Below, in pieces: positions 1 to 5,054 of a stretch of 6,067 nucleotides of DNA. How positions within the stretch are numbered: position 1 is the first letter of the stretch; each line of letters begins with the position of its first letter. The notes below the pieces were generated by a model. It was not told the origin of the DNA. It worked only from the letters and a program-made list of their open reading frames with translations, and searched no databases. The position numbers were made by a program, and so were the translations under genes. The DNA comes from Candidatus Magasanikiibacteriota bacterium (GTDB taxonomy: Bacteria > Patescibacteriota > Patescibacteriia > Magasanikbacterales > UBA922), in the NCBI GenBank assembly GCA_023246565.1, contig JAHFIE010000055.1:1-6067 (forward strand), written 5' to 3'.

Positions 1-1133
1 TTTTCAATAACTAAATAGCGCGCATTTTCCGCGCGTACCACGATTTTGATAGGCAAATCATATTTCTTTGCAAACTCAAAGTCCCGCTCATCATGCGCCG
101 GCACGGCCATAATCGCACCTGTGCCATAATCCCCCATGACATAATTCACCACCCACACCGGAATTTCTTCACCACTCGCTGGATTGATTGCGACCACATT
201 TGTAGTAACTCCGGTTTTTTCTATTTCTTCACGCGCCACGGCCGTCGTGCGACTTTGCAATGTTTCCGCAATATATTTTTTCACCTCGTCACTCGCCTGC
301 CAACCAATATCAAGCCATTTTTTTGCGAGCTCAGCAGAAATCGCCAAAAAGGTCGCGCCAAAAAGAGTATCCGGCCGTGTCGTAAATACGGTGACATTAT
401 GTTTCCCTGGTTCTTGCCCAGGAACATTCAATGTAAAATTAATTTCCGCGCCTTCACTTTTTCCAATCCAATTTTCCTGTTGCACTTTCGCCCGCGCGAT
501 ATAATCAACTTCATTCAAGCCTTCCAACAATTTGTCCGCGTACTTAGTAATGGCCAGCATCCATTGTTCTTTGTTGCGCTTTTCAACTGGATTGCCGCAC
601 CGCTCGCAACATCCATCCACAACTTCTTCATTCGCCAAACCAATTTTATCTTTCGGGCACCAATTAATTGGTTGATTGGCCTTGTACGCCAAACCATGTT
701 TAAACAATTGCAAAAAAATCCACTGCGTCCATTTATAATATTCAGGTTCACTCGTGGTCACGGCGCGATCCCAATCAAAACCATAGCCCAGTGATTTAAG
801 CTGGCGCGTAAACGTGGCAATATTTTCGTCCGTAATTTCCTGCGGTGGCCGACCGGTTTTAATGGCAAAATTTTCCGTGGGCAAACCAAACGAATCAAAA
901 CCAATCGGGAACAAAACATTTTTCCCTTCCATGCGTTTTTGGCGGGTAATCACATCCATGGCCGTGTATGACCGTGGATGCCCCACATGCAAACCCGCAC
1001 CACTCGGGTAGGGAAATTCAATCAAGCCGTAAAATTTCTCCTGTGTAGTATCTTCGAACACGCCAAACGTTTTATTTTCTTCCCAAAATTTTTGCCATTT
1101 GGCTTCTATTTTTTTTGGATCGTATTTGTTCAT
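1..1133 (-). CDS. leuS: Leucyl-tRNA synthetase, N-terminal part (cut by window edge)
   Basis: Cytoplasmic class I aminoacyl-tRNA synthetase that charges tRNA-Leu with leucine. I translated the minus strand from the ATG at 1133-1131; 377 whole codons are visible and the frame stays open to position 1. The class I signature HVGH lies at residues 49-52, after the typical EFPYPSGAGL stretch. A zinc-knuckle-like segment has NWCPKD near residue 158 and CERC at 176-179, the same pattern as in E. coli LeuRS. The CP1 editing domain is recognisable from TTRPDTLFG (about 249-257) and GTGAIMAVPAHDERD (about 336-350). The KMSKS loop and anticodon-binding domain lie outside the window. The gene starts 16 nt after the phosphatase stop, so the two are probably co-transcribed. 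No Shine-Dalgarno sequence precedes the start. The family assignment is secure. Confidence 0.97.
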   Translation of the reverse strand, partial: MNKYDPKKIEAKWQKFWEENKTFGVFEDTTQEKFYGLIEFPYPSGAGLHVGHPRSYTAMDVITRQKRMEGKNVLFPIGFDSFGLPTENFAIKTGRPPQEITDENIATFTRQLKSLGYGFDWDRAVTTSEPEYYKWTQWIFLQLFKHGLAYKANQPINWCPKDKIGLANEEVVDGCCERCGNPVEKRNKEQWMLAITKYADKLLEGLNEVDYIARAKVQQENWIGKSEGAEINFTLNVPGQEPGKHNVTVFTTRPDTLFGATFLAISAELAKKWLDIGWQASDEVKKYIAETLQSRTTAVAREEIEKTGVTTNVVAINPASGEEIPVWVVNYVMGDYGTGAIMAVPAHDERDFEFAKKYDLPIKIVVRAENARYLVIE

Positions 1134-1149
1134 ACATTAATGGGTATTT

Positions 1150-1902
1150 TTAAAACAACTCAAGAATTTTTGGATGCAATAACGGTCCGGCAATCACCAT
1201 ATCTTCCATTCCCCGTTTCCACGGTTCACCAAAACTATTAGTCACCACTGCGCCAGCTTCTTCGCAAATCAATACCGGCGCAAGATGATCATAATCATTT
1301 CCGCCGTTACTGACATAATAATCATGCACACCACGCGAAACCAGAATCAAATTAAACATGCACGCATAGTTTCTATGACGCGTTTCATTTTCAAAAAGTT
1401 TTATCCAAGCATTCTTAATGCGCGGACCATTTGCTGGTCGCGGTGATGAACAATGACCTGCAGTATTTTTTAAACCACTAGGATTGGAAACAAAAATTTT
1501 TTCTCCATTTAAAAAAGCTCCTTGACCTTTTTCCGCAGTATACAAATGATCATCAACCGGCCAATACGTCGCAGCATATTTTGTCACACCTCGCTCCACC
1601 ACGGCAATCAATATTCCCCAGTTGGGAATATGATTAGCAAAATTCCATGTGCCATCAATGGGATCAATCACCCATTCGTATTCTGCTCCGGAATTAATAT
1701 CTTCAGCCATTTCCTCGCTATAAATATGATGATCAGGATATTTTTCGTGAATTGAGTTTACTAAAAATTTACTTACGGCAATATCAGCTTCGGTCAACAA
1801 ATCAAGACGGCTCGTTTTTAAGCTACTCTTCACTCCTTTTTTATAATATTCCAATGCCAACGCACCGGCCTTTCGGGAAATTTCGCTCAAAAAATCTTGC
1901 AT
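1150..1902 (-). CDS. Inositol monophosphatase family phosphatase (SuhB/IMPase-like)
   Basis: Mg-dependent sugar/inositol phosphate monoesterase family (IMPase, SuhB, CysQ, FBPase fold). Numbered from the ATG at 1902 (250 aa), it shows all three metal sites: SEE at 62-64, the DPIDGTWNF motif with D80 and D83, and a late YD (D205) where the family usually has WD, followed by EEAGAVVT. Length is normal for the family. The segment before the last Asp, usually GSAALDL, reads ACMFNLILVSRG here, so the substrate cannot be inferred; inositol-1-phosphate, a nucleotide bisphosphate or another small phosphate are all possible. I chose the ATG at 1902 because MQDFLSEISRKAG matches the usual family N-terminus. 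An in-frame TTG at 1953 would add 17 residues. No ribosome binding site supports either start. It lies 16 nt upstream of leuS in a probable operon. Confidence 0.9.
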   Translation of the reverse strand: MQDFLSEISRKAGALALEYYKKGVKSSLKTSRLDLLTEADIAVSKFLVNSIHEKYPDHHIYSEEMAEDINSGAEYEWVIDPIDGTWNFANHIPNWGILIAVVERGVTKYAATYWPVDDHLYTAEKGQGAFLNGEKIFVSNPSGLKNTAGHCSSPRPANGPRIKNAWIKLFENETRHRNYACMFNLILVSRGVHDYYVSNGGNDYDHLAPVLICEEAGAVVTNSFGEPWKRGMEDMVIAGPLLHPKILELF

Positions 1903-1961
1903 AGTATCAATAAAATCTATAGACAGCTTACTTGGTTCATTAAAAAAAATCAAGCAGGTCT

Positions 1962-1990
1962 TTGACAGAGACTTTCCATTGTTTTACCAT
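1962..1990 (+). promoter_or_regulatory. Probable promoter of the ECF sigma gene
   Basis: TTGACA (1962-1967), a full match to the housekeeping -35 consensus, is followed after 17 nt by TACCAT (1985-1990), a 4 of 6 match to the -10 box. A start of transcription around 1997 would leave about 20 nt before the ATG at 2018, with no Shine-Dalgarno sequence. The site suggests the sigma gene is transcribed by the main sigma factor rather than by itself; this is inference. Confidence 0.5.
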
Positions 1991-2017
1991 TACAGTATCT
2001 AAAATTTAATCTCTTTT

Positions 2018-2704
2018 ATGGAACGAGAAGCCCTTGGTAGACACTATGACGAAGAACCGATTGATCCGGTAGACCCGGACGAAGATGCAACCAAACCAGC
2101 CGATGTTATTGATTTAGACGAAGTACGACAACAAAAAGAAAAAGAACAAGCTTTGGTCAGTGCTGCAAAACAGGGTGATCAAAAAGCTTTTGGTAAATTA
2201 TATAATTATTATCGACCAATGCTCTATCGATCTGCTCTCCAGCGTGTTCAATATAATCAAGCCCAAGCCGAAGATGCTGTCCAAGAAACATTTATGAAAG
2301 CCTGGAAAGCACTACCAGGTTATGAAGAACAGGGCAATTTAAAAAATTTCTTATTTACTATTTTAGTGAACGAAATACGTGACGCGGGACGTAAAACAAC
2401 GGTAAGAAGTAAAAAATTCAGCACGCTTACCGAGACATACCCTGATACAGTCATGTCTGAACCACCACTCGCACCAGATGTCCATCTTTCCTATCAGGAA
2501 CAACTCGCACATATTCAAACCATACTTGCTCAACTAGACCCTGTTTACGGAAATATCTTTCGTTTAAAATTTGTTGAACATTTGGCTGATGAAGAAACGG
2601 CCAAAACACTTAATATAAAACCAGTAACAGCACGTCAATATATTTTCAAATTACGAAGAATGCTTCAAAAAAAGCTTGGAAAAGACCGAGAGAATGTATT
2701 CTAA
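2018..2704 (+). CDS. ECF-type RNA polymerase sigma factor with acidic N-terminal extension
   Basis: Alternative sigma-70 family factor (group IV, extracytoplasmic-function type), which directs core RNA polymerase to a specific promoter set. The 228-residue protein has region 2 at about residues 46-128, including the core-binding DAVQETFMKAWKALPGY and the region 2.3/2.4 stretch NLKNFLFTILVNEIRDAGR. A linker of about 30 residues follows. Region 4, at about 158-220, ends in a helix-turn-helix (ADEETAKTLNIKPVTARQYIFKLRRML). Regions 1.2 and 3 are absent, as expected for ECF factors. The first 36 residues contain 14 Asp/Glu, an extension most ECF factors lack. There is no anti-sigma or membrane gene beside it. 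Its TAA stop overlaps the stop of the convergent gdhA gene. Start chosen at the first ATG, just after the promoter. Target promoters are unknown. Confidence 0.88.
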   Translation: MEREALGRHYDEEPIDPVDPDEDATKPADVIDLDEVRQQKEKEQALVSAAKQGDQKAFGKLYNYYRPMLYRSALQRVQYNQAQAEDAVQETFMKAWKALPGYEEQGNLKNFLFTILVNEIRDAGRKTTVRSKKFSTLTETYPDTVMSEPPLAPDVHLSYQEQLAHIQTILAQLDPVYGNIFRLKFVEHLADEETAKTLNIKPVTARQYIFKLRRMLQKKLGKDRENVF

Positions 2705-3933
2705 CCTCGGGCTTTCATGGCAGCACTTACTCGTTCCAAAGCCGTAACAAATGCTGCAGTACGCAAATCAATCGTATATTTTTCCTTTGTTGACCACACG
2801 CCCTCAAAACCAGCAATCATTATTTTCTTTAATTTTTCCATAACTTCTTCATCAGTCCAATAATAATTACTCGCGTTTTGAACTTGTTCAAAATAACTGA
2901 CCGTCACACCTCCGGCGTTCGCAAGAATATCCGGGACAACCACAATATTATTTTTAAATAAAATTTCATCAGCCTCTGGCGTTGTTGGACCATTTGCCAA
3001 TTCCACAATCATTTTTGCTTTTATATTACCAGCATTATCCGCAGTAATTTGATTTTCCAAAGCAGCTGGAACCAAAATATCAACAGCCATTGTTAATAAT
3101 TCTTCATTCGTAATAGTTTGTGCGCCATTAAAATTGATAACACTACCAGTTTTTTCTTTATATTCAGTGAGCGCCACAATATCCAAACCACTATCATAAA
3201 CAATTGCACCTTTAGAATCACTCGTTGCCACAATTTTAAATCCGGCAGCTGATAATAATTCAGCCATATGTGCTCCAGCATTACCAAATCCTTGAATCGC
3301 AACCGTGGTTTCTGCAGGGTTCATCTCCATTTTTTTAACTGTTTCCAATAAAACAAAGACACCGCCTTGTGCTGTAGCCTTATCTCGTCCCCGTGAACCA
3401 CCAAGAGATAATGGTTTACCCGTAATCATTCCTGGCGCATGTTTGCCAACTAATTTTTCATACTCGTCGAGCATCCACGCCATAATCTGGCCATTGGTAT
3501 ACACATCAGGCGCAGGAACATCTTTCGTTGGACCCAGATGTTGGTAAAAAGCACGCACATACCCACGACTCAATTGTTCCAGTTCCGTCTCCGATAATTC
3601 TTTGGGGTTCACGATCACACCACCCTTACCACCACCCAATGGTAAACCAACAACAGCGCATTTCATGGTCATCCAAAACGACAATGCCTTTACTTCATCT
3701 TCAGTCACGCCAGGATGATAACGAATTCCTCCTTTAAAAGGACCAAGCGCATCATTGTATTGACTACGCCAGGCAGGAAATGTTTTTGTTGATCCATTAT
3801 CCATGGTAATCGTGATGTCTGCTGTATGAACTTTTTTTGGTGATTGTAATTTTTCGTGAATTTTTGAATCAAGATTCATGACCGATGCGGCCCGTTGTAA
3901 TTGGGTTAATGCATTTTCAAAAGGATTATTCAT
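2701..3933 (-). CDS. gdhA: Glutamate dehydrogenase (Glu/Leu/Phe/Val dehydrogenase family)
   Basis: Cytoplasmic oxidoreductase linking 2-oxoglutarate plus ammonium to glutamate with NAD(P)H. The protein is complete at 410 residues, close to the usual length of the roughly 420-residue hexameric class. Substrate and catalytic residues are visible: K67 in GPFKGGIRYHP, K91 in MTMKCAVVGLPLGGGKGGV (K103 at its end), and the catalytic Asp D143 in DVPAPDVYT. The Rossmann fingerprint GFGNAG is at 215-220, followed by the second strand ending at about SDSKG (238-242). I cannot settle NAD versus NADP preference from this. A close amino-acid dehydrogenase (Leu, Val or Phe) is the alternative, but the whole pattern fits glutamate best. 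Start ATG at 3933; no Shine-Dalgarno sequence. Its stop (TAG) overlaps the convergent sigma gene by 4 nt. Confidence 0.94.
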   Translation of the reverse strand: MNNPFENALTQLQRAASVMNLDSKIHEKLQSPKKVHTADITITMDNGSTKTFPAWRSQYNDALGPFKGGIRYHPGVTEDEVKALSFWMTMKCAVVGLPLGGGKGGVIVNPKELSETELEQLSRGYVRAFYQHLGPTKDVPAPDVYTNGQIMAWMLDEYEKLVGKHAPGMITGKPLSLGGSRGRDKATAQGGVFVLLETVKKMEMNPAETTVAIQGFGNAGAHMAELLSAAGFKIVATSDSKGAIVYDSGLDIVALTEYKEKTGSVINFNGAQTITNEELLTMAVDILVPAALENQITADNAGNIKAKMIVELANGPTTPEADEILFKNNIVVVPDILANAGGVTVSYFEQVQNASNYYWTDEEVMEKLKKIMIAGFEGVWSTKEKYTIDLRTAAFVTALERVSAAMKARG

Positions 3934-3957
3934 ACAAAGTCATTAAATATACGATCT

Positions 3958-3985
3958 AGTTTACTCGCTTGTAAGCAATAGTCAA
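3958..3985 (-). promoter_or_regulatory. Candidate gdhA promoter
   Basis: Read on the minus strand: TTGACT (3985-3980), a 16-nt spacer, then TAAACT (3963-3958), a 4 of 6 match to TATAAT. Transcription would begin near 3951, about 18 nt before the gdhA ATG. The position is sensible, but the -10 box is only moderate. Confidence 0.4.
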
Positions 3986-4014
3986 GTAACGGTAAAGTCA
4001 TCTTTTAGGATTGC

Positions 4015-4042
4015 TTGACTTTCCTAATAAAAAATATACAAT
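4015..4042 (+). promoter_or_regulatory. Promoter of the GC-rich small-gene cassette
   Basis: TTGACT (4015-4020), a 16-nt AT-rich spacer and TACAAT (4037-4042, 5 of 6 to consensus) form a good housekeeping-type promoter. The expected transcription start is near 4049, giving a leader of about 17 nt. It is divergent from the gdhA promoter about 30 nt away. Confidence 0.65.
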
Positions 4043-4056
4043 CAAACAAACTTCTT

Positions 4057-4063
4057 GAGGGGG
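4057..4063 (+). promoter_or_regulatory. Shine-Dalgarno site deciding the start of the small gene
   Basis: GAGGGGG lies just before two consecutive ATG codons (4066 and 4069). The GAGG core is 5 nt from the first ATG and 8 nt from the second. It rules out the longer reading that begins at TTG 4015, since that codon is part of the -35 box. It is the only clear Shine-Dalgarno sequence in the window. Confidence 0.7.
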
Positions 4064-4065
4064 AA

Positions 4066-4275
4066 ATGATGATATCAAACGCAGGGTGGGAAAACTTTGC
4101 CGCGAAAGCGCGGCAGCTGTTCCCCGAAGATCTCGAAATTCACCGTGCCCTCGATTCTCGGAATCTGAGGAACCTGAACCGGATCATCGGGAAGGCAGCC
4201 AACGAAAGAGGTGGTGATGAACTCACGCGCCTCTACGCTTCGCTCCGCAGGTTCATCACTGCGCGGACGTGCTAG
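4066..4275 (+). CDS. Small GC-rich gene of unknown function (69 aa)
   Basis: I do not recognise this protein. It has 69 residues, begins MMISNAGWENFAAKARQLF and ends in TARTC. It is rich in Arg (10) against 8 Asp/Glu and 2 Lys, so it is mildly basic. It has no signal peptide or membrane segment and looks largely helical, with a repeated short leucine/arginine pattern (HRALDSRNLRNLNRII and later ELTRLYASLRRF). Coding status is supported by a well-placed promoter, a Shine-Dalgarno site, and a strong third-position bias: I count G or C in 46 of 69 third positions. The surrounding stretch 4081-4320 has 143 G+C out of 240, against roughly 30-45% in lines of gdhA that I counted. CTG, CTC, CGG and AGG codons are frequent, unlike trxA or gdhA. 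Candidates such as a small nucleic-acid-binding protein or a recently acquired gene are only guesses. Confidence 0.68.
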   Translation: MMISNAGWENFAAKARQLFPEDLEIHRALDSRNLRNLNRIIGKAANERGGDELTRLYASLRRFITARTC

Positions 4276-4360
4276 GCTCCACTCCTCTCAAGAGATCTGC
4301 TGCCCCGATCCGGCATCCGGCAACTGTCGGAGTCGAACCGGGGCTCCACACTACACCTAT
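4276..4360 (+). other. GC-rich, probably folded 3' untranslated region
   Basis: Between the small gene's stop and its terminator lie 85 nt that remain GC-rich. A 6-bp outer stem GCCCCG (4302-4307) with CGGGGC (4339-4344) can enclose a 6-bp hairpin TCCGGC-AACT-GTCGGA (4316-4331, one G-U pair), leaving internal loops of 8 and 7 nt. A competing hairpin GGAGTC/GGGCTCC (4329-4347) is also possible. I see no match to tRNA, tmRNA, RNase P or SRP RNA. The fold is by eye, without energies. Confidence 0.4.
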
Positions 4361-4394
4361 AAAAAAAGTCCCCGGCATTGCCGGGGACTTTTTT
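4361..4394 (+). terminator. Intrinsic terminator of the small-gene cassette (bidirectional)
   Basis: GTCCCCGGC (4368-4376) and GCCGGGGAC (4380-4388) form a perfect 9-bp GC-rich stem with an ATT loop. Flanking A and T runs extend pairing to 15 bp (4362-4376 with 4380-4394). Six T follow the stem on the plus strand. Seven A precede it, so it also works on the minus strand, where it would stop transcripts coming from trxA. Confidence 0.93.
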
Positions 4395-4443
4395 ATTAAA
4401 CCAAATAAACCACTGGCAATTAAACTTAGATAATTCATTAATA

Positions 4444-4509
4444 AAAAATAGATTATCTTTTTTTGACCGTCCGGTAATCTGGTAGGTTAAAAAAAGATAA
4501 TCTATTTTT
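4444..4509. repeat. 21-bp perfect inverted repeat with a 24-nt loop
   Basis: The arms 4444-4464 and 4489-4509 (AAAAATAGATTATC followed by seven T, and its reverse complement) are perfectly complementary. Allowing one bulged A, pairing extends to 4440 and 4512. The loop can continue the stem: GACC with GGTT, then CCGG with CTGG around a TAAT tetraloop. It sits alone in the spacer 4395-4539 between the convergent cassette and trxA; I see no gene in that spacer. It may act as the trxA terminator, as it ends in ATTTTTTATT on the minus strand, or be a small mobile or RNA element. Confidence 0.85.
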
Positions 4510-4539
4510 ATTTTCTAACTCTTGTGAATGGAATCGAAG

Positions 4540-4866
4540 TTATGACAAATGTTTTTCAACCGCGTTTTTTAATTTTTCTTTAGGCATACCGCCAACCAAA
4601 GTTTCTACTGCCTGACCATTTTTAAACAAGATAAACGTTGGAATACTCAAAACTCGATAATTTCCTGGGATCGTTGGATTATCATCCACATTCATTTTAC
4701 CAACTTTAATTTTGGTAGGATCCCAAGCACCAGCAAGCTCTTCAATAATCGGACCCATCATTTGGCAAGGACCACACCATGGTGCCCAAAAATCAACGAG
4801 AACAGGTATGGATGAGTCCATAACTTCTTGTTGAAAATTTGCATCAGTTAAAATAATTTCAGACAT
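4540..4866 (-). CDS. trxA: Thioredoxin
   Basis: Small cytoplasmic disulfide reductase that keeps protein cysteines reduced, normally recharged by thioredoxin reductase. The complete 108-residue protein has the canonical active site WCGPC at residues 30-34 and the buried Asp D25 in LVDFWAPW. It also has K57 and D61 in the VGKMNVDDNP strand, the cis-proline P76 in SIPTF, and the C-terminal GG motif in LVGGMPKEKL. Length and every key residue match classical TrxA. It lies 188 nt downstream of infB on the same strand. Whether it has its own promoter is unclear: the spacer holds large inverted repeats, and I see no convincing -35/-10 pair or Shine-Dalgarno site. Start ATG at 4866. Confidence 0.96.
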   Translation of the reverse strand: MSEIILTDANFQQEVMDSSIPVLVDFWAPWCGPCQMMGPIIEELAGAWDPTKIKVGKMNVDDNPTIPGNYRVLSIPTFILFKNGQAVETLVGGMPKEKLKNAVEKHLS

Positions 4867-4907
4867 AAATTAATATGAGTTAGAATTAATATTTTCTTTC
4901 GGAAAAA

Positions 4908-5048
4908 GGTTGATATTATTCCAATCAGCGCAATTGAATTTTTGAGTGTTCTGACCGTTATTATTTTTCGCCACTCAAAAATTCATTAGTGAGCGAGGGG
5001 TAAACAGTAGGAACTCGAGCGAACGGCGATGATGAAATAATATCAACC
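4908..5048. repeat. Outer 13-bp inverted repeat spanning the infB-trxA spacer
   Basis: GGTTGATATTATT (4908-4920) is perfectly complementary to AATAATATCAACC (5036-5048). A further CTTTCGG (4896-4902) matches CCGAAAG (5047-5053), so the arms can be extended to about 18 bp if about six bases (4902-4907) bulge out of the left arm. On the minus strand the stem is followed directly by TTTTT, a terminator-like arrangement after infB. The region 4867-5054 contains no gene that I can support. Confidence 0.8.
4935..4985. repeat. Inner 14-bp inverted repeat nested in the infB-trxA spacer
   Basis: TGAATTTTTGAGTG (4935-4948) and CACTCAAAAATTCA (4972-4985) are perfectly complementary, with a 23-nt loop. 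This hairpin lies wholly inside the outer repeat at 4908-5048. An alternative short pairing of CACT (4972-4975) with AGTG (4988-4991) would compete with it. Confidence 0.85.
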
Positions 5049-5054
5049 GAAAGA

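Noticed and set aside
93..794. A 233-codon plus-strand open frame opposite leuS.
   Set aside because: It lies wholly antisense to an unmistakable synthetase frame and has a low-complexity, Phe/Arg-rich composition typical of a shadow frame.
1903..1953. Extension of the phosphatase to the TTG at 1953.
   Set aside because: It lacks a ribosome binding site, uses a rare start and adds residues not expected in the family; the ATG at 1902 fits better, though not proven.
4323..4348. A minus-strand tRNA T-arm-like sequence (GGTTCGACTCC).
   Set aside because: Only three of the five T-stem pairs form, and no matching 5' acceptor, D-arm or anticodon arm lies at the right distance. Similarity is limited to the loop motif.
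4049..4394. The cassette as a classic structured RNA gene (tmRNA, RNase P RNA or SRP RNA), given its size and GC content.
   Set aside because: None of the conserved core motifs is visible. A partial GGAAGGCAGCC resembles SRP domain IV only loosely, and the reading frame with ribosome binding site and third-position bias favours a protein gene.
4256..4438. A 60-codon minus-strand open frame over the 3' region and terminator of the cassette.
   Set aside because: It reads through the terminator hairpin and the small gene's end, and has no ribosome binding site and no recognisable domain.
4908..5048. The spacer repeats as an integron attC site, because the arms carry GTTGATA and TATCAAC.
   Set aside because: The arms do not fit the GTTRRRY/RYYYAAC consensus, and there is no integrase or cassette array.
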